A stretch of 57,712 nucleotides of DNA from Halococcus thailandensis JCM 13552. Its GTDB lineage: Archaea > Halobacteriota > Halobacteria > Halobacteriales > Halococcaceae. The stretch's first letter is position 1. The number at the start of each line of letters is the position of its first letter. The translations under genes were made by a program, and so were the position numbers. Location: the NCBI RefSeq assembly GCF_000336715.1, contig NZ_AOMF01000159.1, positions 34,851 to 92,562 on the forward strand, read 5' to 3'. The notes beneath the pieces are model-generated. The model did no database searches. It was not told where the DNA came from and saw only the letters and a list, made by a program, of their open reading frames with translations. Positions 19,235 to 28,311 of the stretch are shown here, piece by piece.

Positions 19235-20827
19235 ATGAAGGAAACACTCAAACGACGACTGCAGCGGTTCGTGGACGACGAGCGTGGCGTCTCACCGGTC
19301 GTGGGGTTCGTGTTGATCTTCGCGCTGGTGATGATCGTGTTCACGCTCTATCAGTCGAGCGTCGTCCCGGCACAGAACGAGGAGGTCGAGTTCGAGCATT
19401 CCCGGGCGATCGAGGGACAGATGAGCGTGCTGAACGACGAGATCACGGATACGGTGACGTCCGGTCGAGCGCGGTCGGTGACGCTCGACACCGGCGTCCA
19501 GTATCCGAGTCGTGCGTTCGCGATCAATCCGGGAGCCACGGTCGGCGATCTCAGCGTCGTCGAGCCCAAACAGGAAGTTACCATCGATCTAGATGGAGAC
19601 GGCTACTATAGCGGTGGTCAGAGCTTCGAGACGGCGTTCGTCTCCTACCAGCCGAGCTACAATCTGTTGCAGGAGGAGACGAAGTACACCTCGGAGAACG
19701 GTATGTTGGTCAAGGACTACTCCACATCGGAGAATACCGGTCTCACGACAGGCGGCGTAATGTTCCCGAGCGGCGAGAAAACGATCAATCTCGTTCTTCT
19801 CAACGGGAGCTACGAACGATCCGCGCCCACGGCAAGCCTCACGATCACGCCCCGGATCACGACCGAGACGGCAGTCGAATCCATCGGGGCTGGAAAGAGC
19901 GGCACTCTCGACGTTCCCACATCCCTCTCGAAAGCGAAATGGAACGAGCTGCTGGCCGACAGGGATTCGCAGCTCACAGGCTTCACGACCAATTCGGATG
20001 GGTTCAACACAGCCACCATCAGCATCGATGCCGAAACAACCGTGCAGGTCTACAAAGGAACGGCAGGTGATCCGGAGACGAACGACGGCCGTTCCAATCG
20101 AGGATTGCATCTGGTCGGCGAATCGGCGCTACAACCGGACGTATCGCTCGACGAGAACGAGCGTCTCACCATCAGCGTGCGCGATCACTTCGGACAGCGT
20201 GTGTCGCCCGATACACCGATCACCGCCAGCGTTACCACTGGCAAGGGAACACTCATCTCGACGCAGCAAACGGCGAACGGAAACGGAACGGCGTCGTTCG
20301 TTTACAACCCGGGCACGATGGACAGCGGGAGTACGGTGAGCGTCGACATCAGTCTCAAAGACACGAGTGAAAGCGTGACGTTTGAACTGTCGTACCCCAA
20401 ATCCGGTGGATCTACCGGAAACAAGGACAGAAAGCCGCTCACGATCGAGAAACTGTCGTTCCACAACGATGGAAGACTGTCGTTCGACATCCCGAACGGT
20501 CCGGACGACATCGACGGGTTCTCAGTGCGGACGAAAAAGGATCTCGCGGAAACGAACGAAAGCAGCGGTGAGCACGAGTTCGAGATCGACGATCCAGGGG
20601 ACCTGGAGTACGACTCCGACGAGCCGATCCAGTTCGACGGCGAGGAATACACGTTCGAGGAGGGTCCACAGCCAATCCGTGATTCGCACGCCGTTCTCGA
20701 CAAAATCGGAGCAAGTAGTATCTCGTCGGTCGACGTGGCCACATCGTACGAAGCTGCGGATCTCATCATCTATCTCCATCCCGAGGACTCGTCGAAACGG
20801 CCGATCTATATCAAAGTGGGTAACTGA
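19235..20827 (+). CDS. Large type IV pilin-like protein with Ig-like region
   Basis: A 530-residue protein with a class III prepilin signal. The basic N-terminus (KETLKRRLQRF) is followed by DDERG-VSPVVGFVLIFALV, where PibD peptidase would cut after G18. The exposed part is long for an archaeal pilin (usually 100-200 residues). Residues about 300-390 (LDENERLTISVRDHFGQRVS and ASFVYNPG onwards) read like an invasin/Big-type Ig-like domain, followed by an acidic C-terminal region. Base composition drifts to lower GC and codons are less biased from about 19.6 kb on, unlike pilB/pilC. Probable minor or adhesive tip pilin assembled by the adjacent machinery (inference). Confidence 0.82.
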   Translation: MKETLKRRLQRFVDDERGVSPVVGFVLIFALVMIVFTLYQSSVVPAQNEEVEFEHSRAIEGQMSVLNDEITDTVTSGRARSVTLDTGVQYPSRAFAINPGATVGDLSVVEPKQEVTIDLDGDGYYSGGQSFETAFVSYQPSYNLLQEETKYTSENGMLVKDYSTSENTGLTTGGVMFPSGEKTINLVLLNGSYERSAPTASLTITPRITTETAVESIGAGKSGTLDVPTSLSKAKWNELLADRDSQLTGFTTNSDGFNTATISIDAETTVQVYKGTAGDPETNDGRSNRGLHLVGESALQPDVSLDENERLTISVRDHFGQRVSPDTPITASVTTGKGTLISTQQTANGNGTASFVYNPGTMDSGSTVSVDISLKDTSESVTFELSYPKSGGSTGNKDRKPLTIEKLSFHNDGRLSFDIPNGPDDIDGFSVRTKKDLAETNESSGEHEFEIDDPGDLEYDSDEPIQFDGEEYTFEEGPQPIRDSHAVLDKIGASSISSVDVATSYEAADLIIYLHPEDSSKRPIYIKVGN

Positions 20828-20970
20828 TTCCGTTCGTCGCTACGAGGGATGTGGTGCTACGAACGAAATTCCCAACCGAGTGTCTCGGTTCTGTATAGCT
20901 GTATCGAATCGGTTCGTATAGCGGTCGTTAGTGGTCGAACAATGGCTATTCCTCATCAAGAGACGTACTG

Positions 20971-21276
20971 TCAGGATATCGATGCCGGCTCGTAGCGCCA
21001 GAGTGCCGTTCCCGGTCCAGGCGGTGAGACGCCCGGAAGATCGGCCAACAGCGGGACGATGAGTGCGTCGTACCATTCCCCCGCACCGAGTCCGGCATCG
21101 CGCATCGGATAGACGTTGCCCACTAGGGCGAGTCGCGAGAGCGATCGATGAGTGATGAGATGTTTGTAGGCGGCGAGGACGGCGTCGTCACGGGCCGGTG
21201 TCCGATCGAGCGGAGTGTCTCGATAGGAGAGCGATTCGACGACCGCACGCGCGTTCGCCGCATGGGTGGTTGACAT
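20971..21276 (-). CDS. Conserved small hypothetical protein (101 aa)
   Basis: MSTTHAANARAVVESLSYRD begins a compact soluble protein ending PGTALWRYEPASIS, with no recognisable catalytic motif or membrane segment. The strong box A 22-31 nt upstream, high-GC codon use like the neighbours, and clean intergenic borders support a real gene. I do not recognise the family. Confidence 0.7.
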   Translation of the reverse strand: MSTTHAANARAVVESLSYRDTPLDRTPARDDAVLAAYKHLITHRSLSRLALVGNVYPMRDAGLGAGEWYDALIVPLLADLPGVSPPGPGTALWRYEPASIS

Positions 21277-21297
21277 ACTCTCAGAGGGAGCACGCTA

Positions 21298-21307
21298 CAA
21301 TAAAAGG
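21298..21307 (-). promoter_or_regulatory. Box A for the 101-aa gene
   Basis: Minus-strand CCTTTTATTG, 22-31 nt upstream of ATG 21276. Confidence 0.55.
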
Positions 21308-21331
21308 CTCAGTCAGACGGGTGTCGGACGG

Positions 21332-21772
21332 TCAGCAGCGCTGTTCGCAGATGCGATCGATGATCCGTCCGGTGGAGAGCAGTTCGTCGTCGAATTCGGG
21401 CTCGCGGCCGGAGGCACGTTCAACCGTACAGTCGATGCCGCGTTCGGTCAGCGCGTGTTCGATGCCCGCTTCGTCGTGGTGTTGGTCGTGACCGAGCACG
21501 ATGACATCGGGATCGATGCGTTCGATCGGGACGAAGATGTCCTCCCTGTCGCCGAGCAGTGCGCTGTCGACGGGGTCGAGTGCGGCGATCATGTCCCGGC
21601 GCTGGCGGTCGGCGAGCACCGGCTGTTGCTTGTGGGTGACGTTTTCACGGCGGGCGATGATGACGTGCAGGACGTCGCCCATCGCCGCCGCCTCGCGGAG
21701 ATAGTGGAGATGGCCCGGATGGAGAACGTCGAAGGTACCCTGTGCGATGACCGTGGTGGCGTCGTCGCTCAT
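21332..21772 (-). CDS. ribL: Adenylyltransferase, archaeal FAD synthase (RibL) type
   Basis: A 146-residue nucleotidyltransferase with [19 protein letters not shown] (the HxGH motif) and a C-terminal STGRI element equivalent to the ISTTxI/SxGRI signature. Length and motif context match archaeal RibL, which transfers AMP from ATP to FMN. Glycerol-3-phosphate cytidylyltransferase is the alternative. The ATG overlaps the stop of the JAMM protease gene by 4 nt, so the two are co-translated. Confidence 0.85.
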   Translation of the reverse strand: MSDDATTVIAQGTFDVLHPGHLHYLREAAAMGDVLHVIIARRENVTHKQQPVLADRQRRDMIAALDPVDSALLGDREDIFVPIERIDPDVIVLGHDQHHDEAGIEHALTERGIDCTVERASGREPEFDDELLSTGRIIDRICEQRC

Positions 21773-22251
21773 CGGAGCTCCTCGTCGATGTCGGCCTGTG
21801 TGAAATCGAAGAACTCCTCGGGATCGGGGAGCGAGACGTCGAGCACGGGGAGATCGCGTTCGTCGCCCTCGCGGTCGAACGCGCGCCAGTCGTCGGGTCC
21901 GTAGGGTGCGCCGAGAATGATGTGTGCGTCGCCCTTGCCGAACGTGGCGCGGTCCTCGGTGCTCGGCCGGAGCACGCCGTTGGGATGGGAGTGGATCGAT
22001 CCGGCGGCGCGCATGTCGTTGGGGACGAGGCTCGTTTTCACCGTGGCGCTGACCGGGTTCGACTCCGTCGCGGGGATGACGAGCACGTCGGTGATCACGC
22101 TGCCGGCGTCGTCGAGATCGAGCTCGTCGGCGGGTTGGCTTCGCAGGAGACCCATATACTCGTTCGGGTGGGTCTCGGCGGCTGCCGAGCGAGCGAACTC
22201 GAGAGTGTCGGCGGCGATGCCGAGTAGCTCACGTGACCGGAACAGCCCCAT
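21769..22251 (-). CDS. JAMM/MPN+ metalloprotease, desampylase-like
   Basis: The 160-residue protein carries a complete JAMM motif: E31 (PNEYMGLL), then H87-x-H89 and the spaced S97 and D100 ([15 protein letters not shown]). This is the zinc site of HvJAMM1-type desampylases, which remove SAMP ubiquitin-like proteins from targets. The ATG at 22251 gives MGLFRSREL, the expected N-terminus; upstream in-frame codons belong to intergenic sequence. Coupled to ribL by a 4-nt overlap. Confidence 0.88.
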   Translation of the reverse strand: MGLFRSRELLGIAADTLEFARSAAAETHPNEYMGLLRSQPADELDLDDAGSVITDVLVIPATESNPVSATVKTSLVPNDMRAAGSIHSHPNGVLRPSTEDRATFGKGDAHIILGAPYGPDDWRAFDREGDERDLPVLDVSLPDPEEFFDFTQADIDEELR

Positions 22252-22349
22252 ATGGGGACACGTCGCTCGGCGTCCATCTAAGCGTTCCGGAGCGCCGACC
22301 ACCGTGTTTGCCAAGCGTTAAAGTCGGTCGCGGCGAACGACTGTCAAGA

Positions 22350-24242
22350 ATGTCTACGCCATCGCGCTCTGAGGCGACCGGGGACGACCCCGTGTACGAT
22401 CTCGCTGCCGACTGTACGATCGAGGACGTCGAGGAGGGTGCGTGCTACCGGGCGACGGTCAACGGCGTCGTCGAATACGGTGTCTTCGTCGATCTCTCTG
22501 CATCGGTCTCCGGTCTCGTCCACGAATCGAACCTCGATGGGAGCTACGACGTCGGCGACGAGCTCACCGTGCGCCTCGTCGACGTCAGGGAAAACGGCGA
22601 TCTCGGATTCGAATCGATCGATGCCGCGGATCGCGAGACGGTCCAGATCGACCACGAGCCCGACATCACGGCGACCGACGATCTCGCCGAGCGGATCGGC
22701 GAGTCGATCACCGTCGAGGGCGAACTCGTCCAGATCAAACAGACCGGCGGCCCCACCGTGTTCACGCTACGCGACGGCGTCGGAATCGTTCCGTGTGCAG
22801 CCTTCGAGGCGGCCGGTGTCCGTGCCTATCCCGGATTCGAACTCGGCGATATCGTCAGAGTCACCGGTCGGGTCGAGCGCCGCGAGGGCGCACTCCAGCT
22901 GGAGGTCGAATCGCTCGACGCCGTCGACGAGAGCGACGAGATCCGCGAGCGTCTCGACAGCGCGCTCGAAGAGCAGGCGACGCCCCACGACGTGCAGCCG
23001 CTCGTCGACTGGTCGGCGCTCGAAACGATGCAGGACGATCTCGAAGCCGTGGCGACCCGCCTGCGCCGTGCCGTGCTGGAAAATCGGCCGATCCGCATCC
23101 GCCATCACGCCGACGGCGACGGGATGTGTGCCTCGATCCCCGTGACGCTCGCGCTCGAACGGTTCATCGAGGAGGTCCATGGCGATCCCTCGGCGGCGCG
23201 CCATCTGCTCAAACGGCTGCCGAGCAAGGCTCCCTACTACGAGATGGAGGACGTCACCCGCGACCTGAACTTCGCGCTCGGCGATCGCGAGCGCCACGGC
23301 CAGCAGCTCCCGCTGCTCGTGATGCTCGACAACGGATCGACCGAGGAGGACGTCCCGGCTTACGAGGCGCTCGCCCAGTACGACATCCCCATCGTCGCCG
23401 TCGACCACCATCACCCCGACCCCGACGCAGTCGATGGGTTGCTCGCCGAACACGTCAACCCCTATCTCCACGGCGAGGACTATCGAGTGACGACCGGGAT
23501 GCTCTGTGTCGAACTCGCGCGCATGATCCACCCCGAGATCACTGACGAACTCACACACGTGCCGGCGGTCGCCGGTCTCACCGACCGCTCGGAGGCCGAC
23601 GCGATGACCGACTACCTCGCCCTCGCACGCGAGGCGGGCTACGACGAGGACGACCTCCAAGCGATCGGCGACGCGCTCGATTACGCGGCTCACTGGCTGC
23701 GCTACAGCGCCGGCGAATCACTCCTCACCGACGTGCTCGGCGTCGATGCCGCCGACGACTCCCGACACGACGACCTCGTCGAGTTCTTCGCCGAACGGGC
23801 CGCACGCGACACCGACGAACAGCTCGACGCCGCTATGCCACACGTCGAGAGCGCGACCCTCGACAACGGTGCGGATCTCTACCGGATCGACGTCGAACGC
23901 CACGCCCACCGGTTCACGTATCCGGCCCCCGGCAAGACCACGGGCGCGATCCACGACCGCAAAGTGGCCGACAGCGACGGGCCCGTCGTCACGGTCGGCT
24001 ACGGCCCCGACTTCGCCGTGCTCCGGAGCGACGGCGTGCGCCTCGATATCCCGCAGATGGTCGAGGAGCTCGAAGCCGAGACCGACGGCGGCGTCAGCGG
24101 CGGCGGCCACCTCGTCGTCGGCTCGATCAAGTTCGTCAAGGGGATGCGTGAGGCGGTCCTCGACGCGCTCGAAACGAAGATGGGTGCGGCGGAGATCGAC
24201 GAGGAACTCGGCAGCGCCTCTGTCGCCGGCTTCGAGGACTAA
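22350..24242 (+). CDS. DHH-family phosphoesterase / RecJ-like nuclease with S1 and OB domains
   Basis: The product has 630 residues. The N-terminal S1 RNA-binding domain (about 25-85, GVVEYGVFVDLSASVSGLVH) is followed by an OB domain (about 110-185), then a DHH catalytic core with RHHADGDGM at about 250, LLVMLDNGSTEED and VAVDHHHPDPD at about 350. A C-terminal DHHA1-like segment contains GGVSGGGHLVVGS. The metal-binding Asp/His residues are present. Family members are single-strand exonucleases or oligoribonucleases; the S1/OB domains suggest nucleic-acid substrates. Starts at ATG 22350, about 30 nt after the A/T-rich GCGTTAAAGTC. Confidence 0.88.
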   Translation: MSTPSRSEATGDDPVYDLAADCTIEDVEEGACYRATVNGVVEYGVFVDLSASVSGLVHESNLDGSYDVGDELTVRLVDVRENGDLGFESIDAADRETVQIDHEPDITATDDLAERIGESITVEGELVQIKQTGGPTVFTLRDGVGIVPCAAFEAAGVRAYPGFELGDIVRVTGRVERREGALQLEVESLDAVDESDEIRERLDSALEEQATPHDVQPLVDWSALETMQDDLEAVATRLRRAVLENRPIRIRHHADGDGMCASIPVTLALERFIEEVHGDPSAARHLLKRLPSKAPYYEMEDVTRDLNFALGDRERHGQQLPLLVMLDNGSTEEDVPAYEALAQYDIPIVAVDHHHPDPDAVDGLLAEHVNPYLHGEDYRVTTGMLCVELARMIHPEITDELTHVPAVAGLTDRSEADAMTDYLALAREAGYDEDDLQAIGDALDYAAHWLRYSAGESLLTDVLGVDAADDSRHDDLVEFFAERAARDTDEQLDAAMPHVESATLDNGADLYRIDVERHAHRFTYPAPGKTTGAIHDRKVADSDGPVVTVGYGPDFAVLRSDGVRLDIPQMVEELEAETDGGVSGGGHLVVGSIKFVKGMREAVLDALETKMGAAEIDEELGSASVAGFED

Positions 24243-24317
24243 AAAACGCGGCGAAACCCGAACCGATCCACCGGCCGACGGACCTAAACACGTGTGACGC
24301 CTATCTTGCATTCTACC

Positions 24318-24386
24318 ATGAGTAGCGAACGACCCGTCATCGAGACGAATCGGGCGGCGATCGAACAGCGGGACGGGTGGTCCTGA
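24318..24386 (+). CDS. Very small ORF (22 aa), coupled to the next
   Basis: MSSERPVIETNRAAIEQRDG then WS and TGA. The stop TGA shares its A with the ATG of the following 49-aa ORF (TGATG). An A/T-rich box (CCTAAAC, about 30 nt upstream) suits a leaderless start at 24318. Too short to assign a function; it could be a leader peptide that controls translation of the second ORF. Confidence 0.45.
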   Translation: MSSERPVIETNRAAIEQRDGWS

Positions 24387-24535
24387 TGCCCTGGGGCGTT
24401 CACACTGAGTTCACCGAGGAAGAAGGCCCGGAAGTCGAGATCGACGAAGACCAAGAGGGGGTCGATCGGGGCGAGGAAGGCTCCGAACACACCGAGGCGT
24501 TCGATATCGACGACGCGATAGCGGAGCTGGACTGA
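24386..24535 (+). CDS. Small acidic hypothetical protein (49 aa)
   Basis: MPWGVHTEFTEEEGPEVEID begins a 49-residue, highly acidic protein ending DIDDAIAELD. Haloarchaeal genomes carry many small acidic proteins of this kind. It overlaps the upstream 22-aa ORF by 1 nt, so termination-reinitiation is likely. I do not recognise the family. Confidence 0.55.
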   Translation: MPWGVHTEFTEEEGPEVEIDEDQEGVDRGEEGSEHTEAFDIDDAIAELD

Positions 24536-24564
24536 ACGACAGGCCGACCTGACGAAGTACTGGT

Positions 24565-26190
24565 CTACTCGAACTCGATGCGGCGAGCGACGACGACAGC
24601 GAGCATCGCGACGCCGACCACCGCCGCGATCACACCTACGGGAAGCGGCGTCTCGGTCCCGGTATCGAGGCTGCGTTCCTCGCCACCGCTCCAGTCGGCC
24701 TCGAACACTTTTCGGTAGTAATCACCGGCTGCCTCGCCATCGAGCACGAGGGCGATCTCGCGATTCTCGCGGGCAGAGTTGTTGTTCCAGTTCATGCTGC
24801 CGACCACGACCTCCTCGCCGTCGACGATCACGCCCTTGGCGTGGATCTTCTCGAAGCGCGATCCCGATTCGGCGACCTTCGCTTCGAGCGAGAGATTTCG
24901 AGTGGCGGCTCTCCCGTTCAGCCACTCGGCCAGGGCGCTGTTGTCCTCCTCGGAGTACCACGCGCCGCCGAGTAGGATTCGCACCCTGACGCCGCGTTCG
25001 GCCGCGCGGATCGCCGCCCGGAGGAACGGCTGTTGTCGACTGCCGATCGAGGCTTGGACGACGTCGATCGACTCGTCGGCGTCGTCGAGCCGCTCGACGA
25101 GCGCGCGTTCGGCGTTGTCGGGCGCGGCGAGCAACTGGGCGCTCTCGATGCTCACGTTCGCTGGTTCGAAGGTCGTCGGATAGCTCTCGTTGGCTACCTC
25201 GTCGTCCTCGAACGTACGATTCGCACGGAACGTGCTCCACGAGGCTGTGTCGCGCCAGTCCGCGTCCGCGCGGAACACCGCGGCGAGTCGGTCGGCGACG
25301 TCACCCTCGACGACCGCACCCCAGCCACGACTCGACTTCCCGCCGATCCCAGACGGTTTCCAGTTTTCGGTCATGACGAGCGCACGATCGTCGACGACGG
25401 CGTATTTGGGGTGGTGGAAGTCGTACCGTGCCCAGTCGCCGCCGATGACGTCGACCGGAATGCCCGCCCGCGTGAGCTCGTCGAGCAATTCGGCCTGTCG
25501 CTCGCTGATGCCGCCGACCGGTGCGTCGTCGACCACCATCCGTATCTCGACGCCGCGCTCGGCAGCCCGTTCGAGCGCACGCGCGGCGCGCTCGGAGGAA
25601 AACGAGTAGCCAGCGAGCAGGATACGCTCGTCTGCCGAATCGAGAACGTCGATCGGAACTTCGGGCGCGTCGGGCAGGACGAATGCCCGTGCCGTCGCAG
25701 CCTCGGATCGCACCGCCTGGAAATCAGTCGCGCCGCGATGCTCCCACGTCCAGCCATCGGCGGTCCGGTTCCATACCTCGGCGTCGGGTGCGTCCTCGTA
25801 GGCCGTTTCGTCGACGATGCTTCCGCCGTCGGCGAGGACGAGTTCCTCGCCGCCGTTGGCGAGACTCAACGAGTCGTTCGAGATCACCGTCGACGCCGAG
25901 ACGTTCGTCGCGTTCGGGTCGTTCGTCACCGCAACGCGTCCCTCGACGGTCTCGTTCGGTAGTGTGATCGCCCCCTCGCCGTCGTCGATCGTCCAGCCCG
26001 AGAGGTTCGATCGGTCGGGAACGTCAACGACGACGTACTCGCCCGCATCGCCGTCGGCGAGCGGGTTCGGATAGACCGTCTCGATATGTGGACCGTCGGG
26101 CTCGTCGACGGATTCGTTGTCGGCCGCCAGCACCGCCCCACTCAGCGAGGCGACGAGAACCAGTGTGAGCACGACGGCACGAGCGGACAC
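24565..26190 (-). CDS. Secreted, membrane-anchored phospholipase D-like protein with lamin-tail domain
   Basis: A 541-residue protein with an N-terminal signal peptide (ARAVVLTLVLVASLSGAVLA), then a lamin-tail-like beta domain (about 33-150, HIETVYPNPLADGDAGEY). Two PLD HKD motifs follow: H260-x-K262-x4-D267 and H450-x-K452-x4-D457, the second in IHAKGVIVDGEEVVVGSMNW. A C-terminal membrane helix (about 517-535) ends RRIEFE. The catalytic part is therefore outside the cell, tethered. The PLD superfamily includes phospholipases, nucleases and cardiolipin synthases; with an LTD, an extracellular nuclease or phosphodiesterase is plausible (inference). GTG start at 26190 fits the strong TATA upstream. 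Confidence 0.87.
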   Translation of the reverse strand: MSARAVVLTLVLVASLSGAVLAADNESVDEPDGPHIETVYPNPLADGDAGEYVVVDVPDRSNLSGWTIDDGEGAITLPNETVEGRVAVTNDPNATNVSASTVISNDSLSLANGGEELVLADGGSIVDETAYEDAPDAEVWNRTADGWTWEHRGATDFQAVRSEAATARAFVLPDAPEVPIDVLDSADERILLAGYSFSSERAARALERAAERGVEIRMVVDDAPVGGISERQAELLDELTRAGIPVDVIGGDWARYDFHHPKYAVVDDRALVMTENWKPSGIGGKSSRGWGAVVEGDVADRLAAVFRADADWRDTASWSTFRANRTFEDDEVANESYPTTFEPANVSIESAQLLAAPDNAERALVERLDDADESIDVVQASIGSRQQPFLRAAIRAAERGVRVRILLGGAWYSEEDNSALAEWLNGRAATRNLSLEAKVAESGSRFEKIHAKGVIVDGEEVVVGSMNWNNNSARENREIALVLDGEAAGDYYRKVFEADWSGGEERSLDTGTETPLPVGVIAAVVGVAMLAVVVARRIEFE

Positions 26191-26213
26191 ACGCCGCGAT
26201 GGCCGCGTTCGGG

Positions 26214-26221
26214 TATATAAA
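26214..26221 (-). promoter_or_regulatory. Strong box A for the lamin-tail/PLD gene
   Basis: Minus-strand TTTATATA, 24-31 nt upstream of GTG 26190, in the short gap after the HEAT-repeat gene. It shows the PLD gene is transcribed on its own and supports the GTG start. Confidence 0.65.
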
Positions 26222-26244
26222 GGTTCGTCTCGGTGGAACCCATC

Positions 26245-27561
26245 TCAGGCGGTCGTTTCGGCGGCGTCGCCGTTCCCGTCGGCCAGCGCGTGGTCGGCCT
26301 TCTCGGCCTCGCTCTGGACGAGGAACGAGCGGTCGTCGGCGTGTTCGCGGGCGGCGTCGAGCGCGTTCTCGGTGCCGATCTGGTTGAGTGCCCACGCCGC
26401 GCTCGCGCGCACGGCGTTCGAGTCGTCGTCGGAGAGCACGTCGGCGAGCGGGGCGATCGCGCGCGTGTCGCCGATGAGGCCGAGCGCGCGTGCCGCGTTC
26501 GAACGGACGGTCTCGTTGTCGGCCACGAGACGGTCGGCGACCGCCTGTGTCGACTCCGTCGAGCCGATCTCGCCGATGGCCTTGATCGTGACCTTCTGGA
26601 GCGCCGGGTCGCTCTCGCCCTCGATGTACTCGTGGAGGGTGTCGAGCGCGCGATCGTCGCCGATCTTCCCGAGCACCTCGATCGGCGGTTTGTTGCGCTT
26701 CTGCGCGCGCTCTTCCATCACGTCGTAGGCTTCGGGCGCGCCCATGCGTTTCAGCGACTCGATGCAGTGCTCTTCCATGAACTCCGAGCCGAACATATCG
26801 AGTCCGCGCAGGATGGGCTCGGGCTCGCCCTGTGCCTCGTAGATCTTGATCGCGTTCCACTCCGGCGGGAAGTCCTTCCGTGTCTCGGGCGTGAGCACGT
26901 CGTAGAACCCCTCGACGGTGAGTTTCTCCCGTACCGAGAGGTCGTCCCACTCCTCGGCGTCGTCGAGCCCCGTCGTGAGCTCGTCGGCCGCCTCGATCAG
27001 CTCGGCGACGGTTTCGGCATCGTCGTCGGGGTCGAGCTCCCGACTCTCGATCGTCTCGATCACGTCGTCGAGCGCCGCCGCGAGCCCGTCCGGCTCGTCG
27101 TTCGCTGCCGTGAACTCCTCGCCGAGCGTCTCGCCGGCGGCATCGAGGAAGGAGTGTACCGTGTCGGCGATCTCCTCTGCGCCCTGTTCGGTCCAGCGCG
27201 TCTCGGTGAGCGTCGATTTCGCGCCCTCGATCTCCTCGATCGCGTCCTCGGCGTACGGGCCGCGCTGCTCTTCGAGCGCGTCGCGTAGCTCAGTCACGCG
27301 GGATTCGAGCTCCTCGCGTGGGTCGTCGGCGTCCTCCTCGTCCTCGTCGGGTTCGGGGAGATCCGCCGCTTCGATCTCTGCTTCGACGTCGTCGAGATCG
27401 GTTTCGACGCTATCGAGGTCGGCTTCGGTCTCGGCCTCGTCGAGTTCGGTTTCGATCTCGTCGAGACGTTCGTCGAGTGCCTCGGGCGTCCGCGCCTCGA
27501 GTTCGCCTTCTTCGCCGGCCGGCTGCTCGCCGTCGTCCGCAGGCTCGTCCCCGTCGCTCAT
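26245..27561 (-). CDS. HEAT-repeat protein with acidic coiled-coil N-terminus
   Basis: A 438-residue protein. Residues 1-120 are extremely acidic and predicted coiled coil (LDERLDEIETELDEAETEAD). Residues about 250-425 hold tandem HEAT/PBS-lyase-type repeats (ALDTLHEYIEGESDPALQKV; VRSNAARALGLIGDTRAIAP; VRASAAWALNQIGTENALDA). HEAT repeats make protein-protein scaffolds. It follows pssA by 23 nt on the same strand and probably shares its transcript. Partner unknown. Confidence 0.85.
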   Translation of the reverse strand: MSDGDEPADDGEQPAGEEGELEARTPEALDERLDEIETELDEAETEADLDSVETDLDDVEAEIEAADLPEPDEDEEDADDPREELESRVTELRDALEEQRGPYAEDAIEEIEGAKSTLTETRWTEQGAEEIADTVHSFLDAAGETLGEEFTAANDEPDGLAAALDDVIETIESRELDPDDDAETVAELIEAADELTTGLDDAEEWDDLSVREKLTVEGFYDVLTPETRKDFPPEWNAIKIYEAQGEPEPILRGLDMFGSEFMEEHCIESLKRMGAPEAYDVMEERAQKRNKPPIEVLGKIGDDRALDTLHEYIEGESDPALQKVTIKAIGEIGSTESTQAVADRLVADNETVRSNAARALGLIGDTRAIAPLADVLSDDDSNAVRASAAWALNQIGTENALDAAREHADDRSFLVQSEAEKADHALADGNGDAAETTA

Positions 27562-27584
27562 GCTGCGGCGTTCGCCCGAATCGC

Positions 27585-28289
27585 CTAAGTGCGTTTCCCT
27601 TCGCCGCCCGTCGGGTAGAATCGCGGCCCGAGCACGAGATACGCGAGCGCGCAGGCGAGGAGGACGCGCGGAAAGACCCGGAAGAGAACGCTCGGCGCAA
27701 CGATCGCCCCCGCCTGCACGATGCCCATGACGAGCGCATCACGTACGCGGAGGTCGGGATAGCCGATCGGTGCGACCATCAGCCCGGCGAAGACCGCGGT
27801 CGCGCCGACGAGGACCACCGGCGTCGCGATCCCGGCGAGCAAGCCCGCCGCCAGCACCGTCGCCGCGAGCGTCGTCTGGACGCCCTCGGTCCACCCACGC
27901 TCGACGTCGTAGGCGGTGTAGAGCCCGAGTCTGACGACACCGCTGACGACGAACAGCGCCGCGATGGCGAGTGCCAGCCATCCTGCCTCCTCCGGCAGCA
28001 TCGTTCCCCGTTCGAGGCGCACCGTCGAGACGACCAGCAGTGCGGGTGCGACACAGAAGGAGGCCACGTCGGCCAGCGAATCCAGGAACTCGCCGACGGG
28101 CGTGCTGCCGACGTGGGTCGCGAGCACGCCGTCGAGCCCGTCGGCGACCGCCGCCAGGAGGACGAATCGAGCGGCCAATGGGGGCGAGAACGGTGCGAGT
28201 GCGGCCGCGAGAAAGCCGAGAGCGGCGTTCGTCGCCGTGACGCCGTCGGCGAGGCTGAGGGCGGCGACGAACCGCGGCCGAGTAGCCAT
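27585..28289 (-). CDS. pssA: CDP-alcohol phosphatidyltransferase, archaetidylserine synthase (PssA) type
   Basis: A 234-residue polytopic membrane enzyme. The CDP-alcohol motif reads DGVLATHVGSTPVGEFLDSL followed by AD: the DG, A, G, D and D positions are kept, but the usual Arg after Ala is Thr. DSLADVASFCVAP matches the PssA subgroup. It would form CDP-archaeol + serine to archaetidylserine. Start at ATG 28289 follows a box A 23-30 nt upstream. Confidence 0.82.
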   Translation of the reverse strand: MATRPRFVAALSLADGVTATNAALGFLAAALAPFSPPLAARFVLLAAVADGLDGVLATHVGSTPVGEFLDSLADVASFCVAPALLVVSTVRLERGTMLPEEAGWLALAIAALFVVSGVVRLGLYTAYDVERGWTEGVQTTLAATVLAAGLLAGIATPVVLVGATAVFAGLMVAPIGYPDLRVRDALVMGIVQAGAIVAPSVLFRVFPRVLLACALAYLVLGPRFYPTGGEGKRT

Positions 28290-28311
28290 GTCAGCGCCAT
28301 CGCCGACGGGC

